This document shows positions 1-7,693 of a stretch of DNA of 64,000 nucleotides, in pieces. This stretch comes from Archangium primigenium (lineage in GTDB: Bacteria; Myxococcota; Myxococcia; Myxococcales; Myxococcaceae). The notes beneath the pieces are model-generated. The model saw only the letters and a list, made by a program, of their open reading frames with translations. It made no database searches and was not told where the DNA came from. Location: assembly GCF_016904885.1 (NCBI RefSeq), contig NZ_JADWYI010000001.1, positions 9,171,224 through 9,235,223 of the forward strand, read 5' to 3'. Position numbers and translations under genes: made by a program. Within the stretch, counting starts at the first letter, position 1; each line of letters opens with the position of its first letter.

Positions 1-621
1 CCACTTCACGGGTGAATTCGCCGCGACGTGCACGGCCGCGCGTCAGGGAGAAGAACGCGTCCAGCAACTCCGGGTGCTCCAGGAGACCCTTGAAGCCTTC
101 ACCCTGCTGTCGGCGCTGCGCCTTTCACTGCCCGCCTTGCCGCCATCCGCCCCCCTCGTGGTCGGCCAGGGCCTGGCCATGGGCACACCTGGCGTGATGA
201 TGGGCACACGAGTCGTCATTTCCGCCGAGTGGGTGGAAACCATGCGCCGACTCGTGCGAGCGGGAGTCCTGTCGCTGCCCGCCGTCGGCGCCGCCGTGCG
301 GCTCCAATCAGGCCAGGTCCAGATGATGGGGGCGCCTGAGGAACTCCCACGCGGAGTACGTGAGGCGCTGGGTGATGGACCCGAGGTGCGCGCGATGCAC
401 CCAACGGACAGGGCAGGCGCGGGAATGGCCGAGTCCCCGAGGCATCATGTCCTCCCTCGGGAACATCGCGAATGGTTCGAGCAGCGCGGCTTCACCGGCG
501 AGCTGAGCATCGACCGGTTCTGTGTCCGGATGGAGCAGGCGCACCATCAAGCCATTCATGGCGGTGGCGATTGGCGCTTGGGCCGCACGTGGCCCGGTGA
601 GTGGAACCGGATGATCATGAA
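1..621. repeat. Exact direct repeat, copy A (pairs with 2078-2698)
   Basis: Every base from 1 to 621 reads the same as 2078-2698 (offset 2077). Identity stops abruptly inside the toxin genes, 41 codons before their stops. The repeat probably extends further left, beyond the window. Confidence 0.95.
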
Positions 622-748
622 GGTCCTGCGTGAAACCGAACTCGACAATGGCCGCATGCTGACACGGAACGAGATTCTCGACCTCGTCGCGACGGCGATG
701 CGTCGTGACAGAATCCCCATGAACTTCATCCGAGGGAGCGGACGATGA
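1..748 (+). CDS. Polymorphic toxin-like lipoprotein, copy 1 (5' end outside window)
   Basis: Only the last 248 residues are present; the reading frame enters at base 2. The visible part is a helical body followed by a C-terminal domain that starts HHVLPREHREWFEQRG and continues with an IDRF segment, paired His residues (AHHQAIHG) and a WN motif. This spacing resembles His-rich HNH/His-Me-finger nuclease toxins found at the ends of myxobacterial TIGR02269-type lipoproteins; that family match is my recollection and nuclease activity is inference. The frame ends at 748 and overlaps the next gene by four bases (ATGA), so the two are translationally coupled. Bases 1-621 are identical to 2078-2698, so this is a duplicate of the downstream full-length gene. 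The two proteins differ only in the last 41 residues, where about 18 positions match. By comparison with the second copy, the missing N-terminus should carry a lipoprotein signal. Confidence 0.8.
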   Translation, partial: HFTGEFAATCTAARQGEERVQQLRVLQETLEAFTLLSALRLSLPALPPSAPLVVGQGLAMGTPGVMMGTRVVISAEWVETMRRLVRAGVLSLPAVGAAVRLQSGQVQMMGAPEELPRGVREALGDGPEVRAMHPTDRAGAGMAESPRHHVLPREHREWFEQRGFTGELSIDRFCVRMEQAHHQAIHGGGDWRLGRTWPGEWNRMIMKVLRETELDNGRMLTRNEILDLVATAMRRDRIPMNFIRGSGR

Positions 749-1215
749 GCCAGGGACATCCCTGGGAAGGGAACTGGAAGGCGCGTCTGTATGAGCGGGT
801 CCGAGCGCGGGGTCATGAATCGCTGACGGACTTCGCCGAAGCGCACCCCACCCTCCCGCTGGAAAAACTGGCCGATGCGTTGGGTGAGACGGACGTCACC
901 GCCGTGCAGGTGTTCAGCGGACTGGTGGCCGAGGCCGAGCGGAGCCGACGCGTCACCCGCCTAGTCCGCGGCCAATTGGTGCGCGAGCTCGCGGAGAGCA
1001 GTCCGGAGGGCTGGCCCGAGGTCATGGACGAAGCCCAGCGCTTCAAGATCGCCAAGGCACTCGGCCTGTGGTCCGCCTACACCCCGGAAACCCACGAGAA
1101 GCGCGTGGAACAGGCCAGGGCGGCGCTGCGCACCACCCCGCCCCCTCCTGGCTGGCGTCCGCTCGGCCCGGACGACCCGCTGTTGCTCACCCTCCTTCCC
1201 GATGAGGAGGCCTGA
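745..1215 (+). CDS. Candidate immunity protein for toxin copy 1
   Basis: A 156-aa, mostly helical soluble protein with no signal peptide. The ATG at 745 overlaps the toxin stop in an ATGA, the usual arrangement for a toxin and its cognate immunity gene. It shares with the protein at 2822 a central block around AVQVFSGLVAEAERSRRVT and a C-terminal block beginning PPPPGWRPLGPDDPLLL. The two differ in the N-terminal third and between the conserved blocks, the pattern expected if those parts read the variable toxin tip. I recall similar myxobacterial proteins being mis-annotated as NUDIX hydrolases, but no NUDIX box is visible. The immunity role rests on gene position and paired divergence, not on a recognised domain. 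Confidence 0.65.
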   Translation: MSQGHPWEGNWKARLYERVRARGHESLTDFAEAHPTLPLEKLADALGETDVTAVQVFSGLVAEAERSRRVTRLVRGQLVRELAESSPEGWPEVMDEAQRFKIAKALGLWSAYTPETHEKRVEQARAALRTTPPPPGWRPLGPDDPLLLTLLPDEEA

Positions 1216-1331
1216 GCCGAACTCTTAACGTGCGGGTGAACACCGCGCGGCGGCGATACTTCGAACCGTCCCTGACGCACCAGGCGAGCGTGGACGTATT
1301 CACAACTGAAGAGCAGGGCAGAACGACGGCG

Positions 1332-2825
1332 ATGACTCCATCCCAGCGCGCACACCCTATAGCCCGACTCGTCACATGGACAGGCCCGTGGATTACTGCC
1401 CTGCTGCTCTCCGGCTGTGGCGCGTACACGCCCCTCCACCAGGGAATGCGGCAACAAGCGGCCTTGCCCGCTCCGTCGTCGTCTCCATCGTCCGCGACCC
1501 CCTCGCTGCTGAACCGTCGTCACGGCACTCGGGACATGACAACGATGGCCGCCCCTCCCCACGGGGGCGAGACCGCATCGCGGCAAGTCCTCGCGGTTCA
1601 TCTGGCGGTCTCCGGCACGATGGCCGAGCTCTCACAAGCCTCGCGCCGCCTCTCCGGGGAACTCTCCAGGCTCAAGGCCAGCACCCAGGGCCTCTGCGGC
1701 GGAAACAGCGACGTCTTCGGCCGGTTCATCGAACAGGGCGAGCATCGACTGCGCTGGCTCGACACCGAGCTCGCCGCCGCCAGGCGACTGACGACCGCCA
1801 CCGCGGAGGTGCAGGACCCGGACATGCGGCTCGCCCTGCTACGGCTCGCGGGCCCACGGCTCGAGGCCGCCTTGCTGGGCGCGCCCCTGCTCGCCATGTG
1901 GCTCGATTTCCTCCACCTCGCCGACGTCCTGCTCACCCGTCGTCTCTACAGCAAGGAGCGTCTGTTCGTGGACCTGGAGCGTGTCCACGGGCGGCTCGAG
2001 CCCGCCATGACGGCCCTGTCTTCCCTGGAGCCAGGACAGATGCGAGCCGTGGCGGAAGACATGCCCGCGCTGCTGGGCCACTTCACGGGTGAATTCGCCG
2101 CGACGTGCACGGCCGCGCGTCAGGGAGAAGAACGCGTCCAGCAACTCCGGGTGCTCCAGGAGACCCTTGAAGCCTTCACCCTGCTGTCGGCGCTGCGCCT
2201 TTCACTGCCCGCCTTGCCGCCATCCGCCCCCCTCGTGGTCGGCCAGGGCCTGGCCATGGGCACACCTGGCGTGATGATGGGCACACGAGTCGTCATTTCC
2301 GCCGAGTGGGTGGAAACCATGCGCCGACTCGTGCGAGCGGGAGTCCTGTCGCTGCCCGCCGTCGGCGCCGCCGTGCGGCTCCAATCAGGCCAGGTCCAGA
2401 TGATGGGGGCGCCTGAGGAACTCCCACGCGGAGTACGTGAGGCGCTGGGTGATGGACCCGAGGTGCGCGCGATGCACCCAACGGACAGGGCAGGCGCGGG
2501 AATGGCCGAGTCCCCGAGGCATCATGTCCTCCCTCGGGAACATCGCGAATGGTTCGAGCAGCGCGGCTTCACCGGCGAGCTGAGCATCGACCGGTTCTGT
2601 GTCCGGATGGAGCAGGCGCACCATCAAGCCATTCATGGCGGTGGCGATTGGCGCTTGGGCCGCACGTGGCCCGGTGAGTGGAACCGGATGATCATGAAAG
2701 CACTGCTCGACACCGAAGCCAGGTCCGGTCGGATGTTGACCCCAAGCCAACTCTTGAAGATCGTCGCCGGATACATGAAGGAATACGACATCCCCATGAA
2801 CTTCATGATGTGGAGGGGACCGTGA
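1332..2825 (+). CDS. Polymorphic toxin-like lipoprotein, copy 2 (SitA/TIGR02269-like)
   Basis: A 497-aa lipoprotein. The start at 1332 was chosen because it places a hydrophobic signal (WITALLLSGC) at residues 20-29, with Cys29 as the lipidation site; an in-frame ATG at 1230 would add 34 residues with no signal character. Residues 30-400 are a helical, Ala/Leu-rich body. The C-terminal ~100 residues carry the HHVLPREH, AHHQAIHG and EWNRM motifs of a probable metal-dependent nuclease toxin. In Myxococcus, SitA lipoproteins are passed to neighbours by TraA/B outer membrane exchange and kill cells lacking the matching SitI; this gene fits that layout, but transfer is inference. The stop overlaps the next gene (GTGA). 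The last 41 residues are the only part that differs from copy 1. Confidence 0.75.
   Translation: MTPSQRAHPIARLVTWTGPWITALLLSGCGAYTPLHQGMRQQAALPAPSSSPSSATPSLLNRRHGTRDMTTMAAPPHGGETASRQVLAVHLAVSGTMAELSQASRRLSGELSRLKASTQGLCGGNSDVFGRFIEQGEHRLRWLDTELAAARRLTTATAEVQDPDMRLALLRLAGPRLEAALLGAPLLAMWLDFLHLADVLLTRRLYSKERLFVDLERVHGRLEPAMTALSSLEPGQMRAVAEDMPALLGHFTGEFAATCTAARQGEERVQQLRVLQETLEAFTLLSALRLSLPALPPSAPLVVGQGLAMGTPGVMMGTRVVISAEWVETMRRLVRAGVLSLPAVGAAVRLQSGQVQMMGAPEELPRGVREALGDGPEVRAMHPTDRAGAGMAESPRHHVLPREHREWFEQRGFTGELSIDRFCVRMEQAHHQAIHGGGDWRLGRTWPGEWNRMIMKALLDTEARSGRMLTPSQLLKIVAGYMKEYDIPMNFMMWRGP
2078..2698. repeat. Exact direct repeat, copy B (pairs with 1-621)
   Basis: Second copy of the 621-base identical segment inside the tandem toxin genes. 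No mismatch was found on reading both copies side by side, including at third codon positions, which implies recent duplication or gene conversion. Confidence 0.95.
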
Positions 2826-3292
2826 GCAATGGCCGTGCATGGCAGGGCGACGTGAAGGCGCGCCTGTATGAACGGGCTCGTGCGTGTGGCTACAATTCGC
2901 TCACAGCATTCGCGGAAGCGCGCCCCACCGCATCATTGGTGGCGTTGGCCGAGGAACTTGGTCAGGGCGACATCGCCGCCGTGCAGGTGTTCAGTGGATT
3001 GGTGGCCGAGGCGGAGCGCAGCCGTCGGGTCACACGATTGGTGCGCGGACAGCTCGTGCGAGAGCTGTCCCAACACCTTCCCCTCGGTTGGCCGCCCGTT
3101 CTGGACGGGGAAACCCGGTTCGATGTCGCGCATGCCCTTGCCCGCTGGGGGACCTACACACCCGACACGCACCAGGAGCGTGTCAGCCGCGTGGGGGATG
3201 CACTCATGAATACCCCACCCCCGCCCGGCTGGCGTCCACTCGGTCCGGACGACCCGCTGTTGCTCACCCTCCTTCCCGACGAGGAAACGTGA
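2822..3292 (+). CDS. Candidate immunity protein for toxin copy 2
   Basis: 156 aa, the same length as the protein at 745. It starts at a GTG that overlaps the toxin stop codon (GTGA), mirroring the ATGA overlap of the first cassette; an upstream in-frame ATG at 2678 lies inside the toxin gene and was rejected. Conserved with its paralogue are the centre (AVQVFSGLVAEAERSRRVT) and the C-terminus (PPPPGWRPLGPDDPLLLTLL), while residues 1-50 and 82-125 are divergent. Unlike the toxins, the two partner genes are not identical in DNA, so they escaped the homogenisation that affected the toxin body. No enzymatic motif is visible. The role as immunity factor is inferred from coupling and co-divergence. 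Confidence 0.65.
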   Translation: MSNGRAWQGDVKARLYERARACGYNSLTAFAEARPTASLVALAEELGQGDIAAVQVFSGLVAEAERSRRVTRLVRGQLVRELSQHLPLGWPPVLDGETRFDVAHALARWGTYTPDTHQERVSRVGDALMNTPPPPGWRPLGPDDPLLLTLLPDEET

Positions 3293-3308
3293 GTTACAGT
3301 CCGCGCCC

Positions 3309-5114
3309 ATGAGCGCGCCCGCCCCCAATCCCCTGCTCTCCGACCGCGACGTGGACTTCCAGCTCCACGAAGTGCTCGATGTCCAGGCCCTCTGCCGACT
3401 GCCCGCCTTCGCGGACCACTCGCGCGAGACCTTCTCGCTCTTCCTCGACAGCACGCGCCGCTTCGCCCGGGACGTGCTCGCCTCCAGCTACCGGCTCATG
3501 GACGCCGAGCCTCCCACCTTCCGGGATGGCCGCGTCCACACCCACCCGCTGATGCGCTCGCTCTACCCCCAGTTCGTGGAGATGGGCCTCCTGTCCGCCA
3601 CGCGGCCCGCCGAGGTGGGCGGGCAGCAGTTGCCCCTCACGGTGTACTCGGTCGCCTCGGCCTACCTCATGGCGGCCAACCTCAGCGCCTACGCCTTCAT
3701 CGGCCTCACCACCGGCGCCGCGCACCTGCTCGAGGCCTTCGGCACGCCGTGGCTCAAGGAGACGTTCATGGCGCCCCTGTACTCGGGCGAGTGGACGGGC
3801 ACCATGGCCCTCACCGAGCCCCAGGCGGGCAGCAGCCTCGCGGACGTGCGCACCCGGGCCACGCCCACGGACTCCGGCAGCTACCGCATCGCGGGCTCGA
3901 AGATCTTCATCAGCGGCGGAGACCAGGACTTCACCCAGAACGTGGTGCACCTCACGCTCGCGCGCATCGACGGCGCGCCCGCGGGCACGCGCGGCCTGTC
4001 CCTGTTCGCCATCCCCGCGCGCCGGCCCGAGGGCGGACGGCTCGTGGACAACGACGTGCGGGTGACGGGCGCCATCCACAAGATTGGCTGGAAGGGCATT
4101 CCCAGCCTGGCGCTCAACTACGGCGAGGGCGGGGACTGCCACGGCTGGCTCGTGGGGCAGGAGGGCAAGGGCCTCATGCACATGTTCCAGATGATGAACG
4201 AGGCGCGCATCATGGTGGGCCTCAACGGCGTGGCGACGGCCTCGGTGGCCTACCAGGAGTCGCTGGCCTACGCGTGCAACCGGCCCCAGGGGCGGCTCGC
4301 GTGGGAGAAGGACGCGGCGCGGCCCCAGCGGCCCATCGTCGAGCACGCGGACGTGCGGCGCATGCTGCTGCGCCAGAAGACGATCGTCGAGGGAGGCCTG
4401 TCCCTGCTCACCACGTGCTCGTGGTACGCGGACGTGGCGGAGCACGGGGCCACGCCCGAGGAGCGCGAGCGCGCGGGCCTGCTCGTGGATCTGCTCGTGC
4501 CGCTGGCCAAGACGTTCCCCGCGGAGAAGGGCTTCGAGGCCAACACGCTCGCCGTCCAGGTGCACGGCGGCTATGGCTACTCGACGGAGTACCTGCCCGA
4601 GGCGTGGCTGCGCGACCAGAAGCTCAACAGCATCCACGAGGGCACCACGGGCATCCAGGGGTTGGATCTGCTCGGGCGCAAGGTGGGGGCGGGCGGGGGC
4701 GCGGGCCTGCGTGCGTTCGCCGAGGAGGTGGCGACCACGGTGGAGCGGGCGCGCCGCGCGGGCGTGGAGGCCGCGTGGGGCGAGGCGCTGAACAAGGCCA
4801 CGGGCGAGGTGCTGGAGCTGACGACGGAGCTGGGCGCGGCGGGCATGACGGGCGACGTGGAGCGGATGCTGCGCCACAGCGCGGACTACATGGAGCTGTT
4901 CTCCGTGCTCGCGGTGGCGTGGCGGTGGCTGGAGCAGGCGGCGGCGGCGAAGGAGGGCCTCGCCCGGGGCCAGGGCGCGCCGGACTTCTACGAGGGCAAG
5001 CTCGCGGCGGCGCAGTATTGGATCCGCACGGAGCTGCCCCGGGTGAGCCTGCTGGTGGCGCTGTGCCGTACGGGCGAGGACTCGTACACGCGGATGAAGC
5101 CCGAGTGGTTCTGA
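3309..5114 (+). CDS. Acyl-CoA dehydrogenase, ~600-residue subfamily
   Basis: A 601-aa FAD flavoprotein that would oxidise acyl-CoA to the 2,3-enoyl-CoA in the cytoplasm. It has the family order: N-terminal helical part to about residue 160, a middle beta domain containing GTMALTEPQAGSS, and the C-terminal helical domain with YGYSTEYLPEAWLRD. The catalytic base region is HEGTTGIQGLDLLGRK, with Glu444 in the EGTTGIQ motif. The extra C-terminal ~130 residues match the acetyl-CoA-dehydrogenase-like C-terminal extension seen in 600-residue members such as DmdC-type methylthiopropionyl-CoA dehydrogenases; substrate cannot be read from sequence. It begins 16 bases after the second immunity candidate and is followed after one base by the next gene, so it probably forms an operon with 5116-5937. 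Confidence 0.92.
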   Translation: MSAPAPNPLLSDRDVDFQLHEVLDVQALCRLPAFADHSRETFSLFLDSTRRFARDVLASSYRLMDAEPPTFRDGRVHTHPLMRSLYPQFVEMGLLSATRPAEVGGQQLPLTVYSVASAYLMAANLSAYAFIGLTTGAAHLLEAFGTPWLKETFMAPLYSGEWTGTMALTEPQAGSSLADVRTRATPTDSGSYRIAGSKIFISGGDQDFTQNVVHLTLARIDGAPAGTRGLSLFAIPARRPEGGRLVDNDVRVTGAIHKIGWKGIPSLALNYGEGGDCHGWLVGQEGKGLMHMFQMMNEARIMVGLNGVATASVAYQESLAYACNRPQGRLAWEKDAARPQRPIVEHADVRRMLLRQKTIVEGGLSLLTTCSWYADVAEHGATPEERERAGLLVDLLVPLAKTFPAEKGFEANTLAVQVHGGYGYSTEYLPEAWLRDQKLNSIHEGTTGIQGLDLLGRKVGAGGGAGLRAFAEEVATTVERARRAGVEAAWGEALNKATGEVLELTTELGAAGMTGDVERMLRHSADYMELFSVLAVAWRWLEQAAAAKEGLARGQGAPDFYEGKLAAAQYWIRTELPRVSLLVALCRTGEDSYTRMKPEWF

Positions 5115-5115
5115 C

Positions 5116-5937
5116 GTGTCCGTTTCCTTCCACCTGTGCCAGCCCGGACGGGGCGCCTCGTGTGGCGCCTGCTGTGGCCTCTACAACTTCCGGGACCACT
5201 CCCGGGAGCGCCTCACCGAGCGCCTCGGCTTCCAGACGGACACCTTCCGCGCCCTGCCGCCCGAGCGCGAGACGTGGCACACCACGGCCGTCTCGCTGCT
5301 GGAGGCCCGCCGGGCGGGCCCGCCCCTGTTCCCCGCGGTGCGGGTGTGCCCGCTGCTGGGCTTCCTCGATGCCGAGCGCACGCGCGTGGGCTGCCTCGGC
5401 CACCCGAAGGTGACGGGGGGCGTGGACCTGCGCGACTGCGGCGTCTACCACGCCGAGCTGTGCGAGACGTTCACCTGCCCCTCGTTCACCTGGCTCACGG
5501 ACGCGCAGGCCCGGCTCGTCCAGGCGGCGTGCGCGGACTGGTACCTGTACGGCCTCGTCATCACCGACGTGGAGTTCGTGCGCGGCTGCCTGCGGCTGCT
5601 CGAATGGGAGCAGGCGGGGCCGGTGGACCTGGAGGCCCTCGTGCGCAACCCCGAGGCCCTCGCCGCGATGCGCCGGCTCTTCGCCTTGAAGGAGACGGCG
5701 CCGGACCGGGGCACCCACGCCGCCGTGTTCGGCCGCTTCACCCCCGATACCGAGGGCGAGCCCGTCTCCCGCATCCTCGACTACGCGGCCCTGGGTGCCC
5801 GGGCGGCCTCCGAGGACGACGTGGTGCTGTGTCTGGGTTATGCCCCGGGCACACGCGCGGAGTTGGAGCGGGCCCGACAGCTCGTGCGCGAGCACGTGAC
5901 GGTCGTGGCCCACGCCCTGACAAGCCCTGCCCCCTGA
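5116..5937 (+). CDS. Cysteine-rich protein, YkgJ-like metal-binding domain candidate
   Basis: 273 aa, starting at GTG one base after the acyl-CoA dehydrogenase stop, so almost certainly co-transcribed. The N-terminal half is cysteine-rich: C16-x2-CC at residues 16-20, then a CPLLGF, a GCLGHP and a segment DCGVYHAELCETFTCP. Clustered Cys of this kind suggest a bound Zn or Fe-S centre, as in the YkgJ-type family. The C-terminal half has no Cys cluster and no motif I recognise. No signal peptide or membrane segment is seen. A link to the neighbouring dehydrogenase, for example as an accessory or metal-handling protein, is inferred from spacing only. Confidence 0.7.
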   Translation: MSVSFHLCQPGRGASCGACCGLYNFRDHSRERLTERLGFQTDTFRALPPERETWHTTAVSLLEARRAGPPLFPAVRVCPLLGFLDAERTRVGCLGHPKVTGGVDLRDCGVYHAELCETFTCPSFTWLTDAQARLVQAACADWYLYGLVITDVEFVRGCLRLLEWEQAGPVDLEALVRNPEALAAMRRLFALKETAPDRGTHAAVFGRFTPDTEGEPVSRILDYAALGARAASEDDVVLCLGYAPGTRAELERARQLVREHVTVVAHALTSPAP

Positions 5938-6030
5938 GCAGGCGGGCAGGCGGGAACCGGGGGGCACGGGCCTGCCGAATCGGGGAATCGGACCCATCCT
6001 TTCCTGACCAACGAGGGATGGGGGGCACAC

Positions 6031-6615
6031 ATGAATGGACGGGGATGGGGTTGGGTGGCGTTGGGCTGTTGTGTCCTGGGGGTCACGGGCTGCCGGATGG
6101 AGTCCCGGACGGAGCCCACGGAGCCCGCCAAGGTGATTTCGACCACGACCACCGAGCAGGCACCGGTCGCGCGTCAGGAGATGCCCGCGACGCCGGTGGT
6201 TCCGGCCCAGCAGGTGGCCACCGCGCCGACGACGAACGGGGTGCCCGCCGGGCAGCCCGCGCGCGCGCAACCGCAGGGTCAGGCGGAGCGGGACGACCGC
6301 ATCTGGCTGAGTGAGTCGGCCGAGGCGGCGCGCGCGGGCAATCCGAACATCGATCCGAGCGTGGCGACCGAGGACATCACCATCGCCTCGGCGACGGTGG
6401 ACGGTCGGGTCAAGCGCGTGGGCAAGAGCACCATCGAGGTGAGCGACAACGAGGGCAACGTGTACGAGCTGCGCATCGACAAGCGCAGCCGGGGCCTGCG
6501 CCAGGGCCGTCGGGTGCCGCTGCAGCGCATCTCCGAGGGCACTCCGGTGCGCGCCTCGTTCGACCTGGTGGGCGCGGGAGACAGCCTCGCGCGCGACATC
6601 GTGCTGCGCCGCTGA
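6031..6615 (+). CDS. Lipoprotein of unknown function
   Basis: A 194-aa lipoprotein: hydrophobic stretch VALGCCVLGVTGC with the lipobox VTGC at residues 18-21. Residues 22-90 are a low-complexity Pro/Thr/Ala/Gln linker. The last ~75 residues form a compact, beta-rich domain (ATVDGRVKRVGKSTIEVSDN, then EGTPVRASFDLVG) that looks like a small OB- or SH3-like barrel of the 'DUF5666/BOF' sort; this is a shape judgement, not a family hit. A GA-rich stretch just before 6031 can serve as ribosome binding site. It is separated from the preceding gene by 93 bases and ends 9 bases before the convergent gene at 6625. Confidence 0.75.
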   Translation: MNGRGWGWVALGCCVLGVTGCRMESRTEPTEPAKVISTTTTEQAPVARQEMPATPVVPAQQVATAPTTNGVPAGQPARAQPQGQAERDDRIWLSESAEAARAGNPNIDPSVATEDITIASATVDGRVKRVGKSTIEVSDNEGNVYELRIDKRSRGLRQGRRVPLQRISEGTPVRASFDLVGAGDSLARDIVLRR

Positions 6616-6624
6616 GTCCCGAAG

Positions 6625-7098
6625 TCAGGGCCTGACGACGGGGAACCAGATCTCCATGTCGCCCAGGCCCGTCACCGGGTCGAAGCCCGGACCGTAGCGC
6701 TCGAAATCAGGAGACGCCGCCGACTTCCACCCGGAGGTCGGCAGCCATTCGTGAATGGCGGCCCAGGTCCGTCGCAACCCCGAGACGTGCCCCACGTGGG
6801 TGAACACCGCGTAGTGGGCCTCGGGGATCTTCATCCGGTCCAGGTCCTGAGGCAGACCGTCGAAGCGCTCGACCTCGGCCGCGGTCATGTACTCGAACCG
6901 CCGTGCGGCGACATCACCGCCACACATGACGCCGTAGTCCTGACGGCCCACCTGACCGGGAAGCGGGAGCAGGCGCGCGAACCGCGCCCACTGCGCCGGG
7001 ATGGCCGTGGCCGCCTCGTCATAGCCATGGTGGACACGAAGACCCGCCATCAGCATGGCGCGGCCGTTCTCGAAGCGCGGAGCGGTGATCTCGGACAT
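6625..7098 (-). CDS. Standalone GyrI-like / AraC effector-binding domain protein
   Basis: 157 aa, with a start at 7098 giving MSEITAPRFENG. It has the features of the SOUL/GyrI-like small-molecule binding fold: an N-terminal strand, a DYGVMCGG segment, PEAHYAVFTHVGHVSGLRRTW, then a W..FERYGPGFDP stretch and a C-terminal EIWFPV strand, the usual ending for AraC effector-binding domains. There is no helix-turn-helix, so it is a standalone binder rather than a regulator. Members of this group bind hydrophobic compounds or inhibit gyrase; which applies here is unknown. Its start region faces the lipoprotein remnant at 7155, leaving 56 bases for divergent promoters. Confidence 0.85.
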   Translation of the reverse strand: MSEITAPRFENGRAMLMAGLRVHHGYDEAATAIPAQWARFARLLPLPGQVGRQDYGVMCGGDVAARRFEYMTAAEVERFDGLPQDLDRMKIPEAHYAVFTHVGHVSGLRRTWAAIHEWLPTSGWKSAASPDFERYGPGFDPVTGLGDMEIWFPVVRP

Positions 7099-7154
7099 GC
7101 CCCAGTGTGGATCTTCATGAAACACGGCGCGAATTCCCACTACGGCCAATCGCC

Positions 7155-7302
7155 ATGCGGACGTGCGGCTTGGTGATGCTGTGGGTGCTCCTGGCCGGGT
7201 GTGGAACGGCGAGCCCGAAAGTGGCTGAGCGCCCAGTCCTATGCGGCCCAACGCGAGTTCGGGATACTGGCCATCCAGAACATTCGGAAGGGAAGCTGGT
7301 GA
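7155..7302 (+). pseudogene. Frameshifted remnant of a lipoprotein, possibly a toxin
   Basis: The ATG at 7155 opens a typical lipoprotein signal, VMLWVLLAGC, but the frame then runs into the DUF2019 gene instead of stopping. In the +1 frame, open from 7177, a sensible peptide appears (WLSAQSYAAQREFGILAIQN) and ends with TGA at 7300-7302. That stop shares its A with the ATG of the DUF2019 gene. A TGATG junction is a normal coupling signal, so the likely history is one lipoprotein gene that lost most of its body and its frame, leaving its two ends. The peptide tail is not one I can assign. By analogy with the cassettes at 1-3292 it may be a decayed toxin; this is inference. Confidence 0.5.
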
Positions 7303-7652
7303 TGAAGTTGGAGGCACTTGTCGAACGGTTCGCGCTGAACGTCGCGGCGCAGACCGAGGCCATCTGGCGAGGTGATGCCAAGACCGGCAACAAGCACGCC
7401 CGGAAGTATGGGGCCGCGGTCGACAAGCTCCTGGCCCATGGAGATACGGGACGAGACGCACTGCTCGTGTTGCTCGAGCACGAGCGAATGGATGTACGGG
7501 TCATGGCCGCCGCGCATCTGCTCCGCTATCGCACCACCGAGGCCAAGGCGGTTCTGGAGGAAGCAGCCAAGGGCCAGGGACTTGTTCCCTTCGAAGCAGG
7601 TGAGGCCCTGAAGCGCTGGGAGGAAGGCACCTGGGCCCTGGATCCAGGATAG
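7302..7652 (+). CDS. DUF2019 family protein, possible orphan immunity protein
   Basis: 116 aa from MKLEALVERFA. The domain is a HEAT-like helical repeat protein: ALNVAAQTEAIWRGDAKTGN, then DALLVLLEHERMDVRVMAAAHLL and a C-terminal ALKRWEEGTWALDPG. It matches the DUF2019 pattern familiar from Myxococcus, where such proteins commonly follow polymorphic toxin genes. A longer reading from 7155 would fuse it to a lipoprotein signal; I chose 7302 because the preceding frame ends there in a TGATG overlap and the family begins at this Met. If the upstream gene is dead, this is a left-over protective gene that could still confer resistance to toxin from relatives. Function is inferred from family and position. 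Confidence 0.8.
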   Translation: MKLEALVERFALNVAAQTEAIWRGDAKTGNKHARKYGAAVDKLLAHGDTGRDALLVLLEHERMDVRVMAAAHLLRYRTTEAKAVLEEAAKGQGLVPFEAGEALKRWEEGTWALDPG

Positions 7653-7693
7653 CCCTGTCGCTCGTGCCCCGCCGTCCCTCGAGGAGACCCTCC

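Noticed and set aside
1230-1331. Start of the second toxin gene at ATG 1230
   Set aside because: The extra 34 residues are not signal-like; the lipoprotein signal begins only after ATG 1332.
3294-4877. Long minus-strand open frame opposite the acyl-CoA dehydrogenase
   Set aside because: His/Arg/Ala-rich composition without any motif, opposite a clear enzyme.
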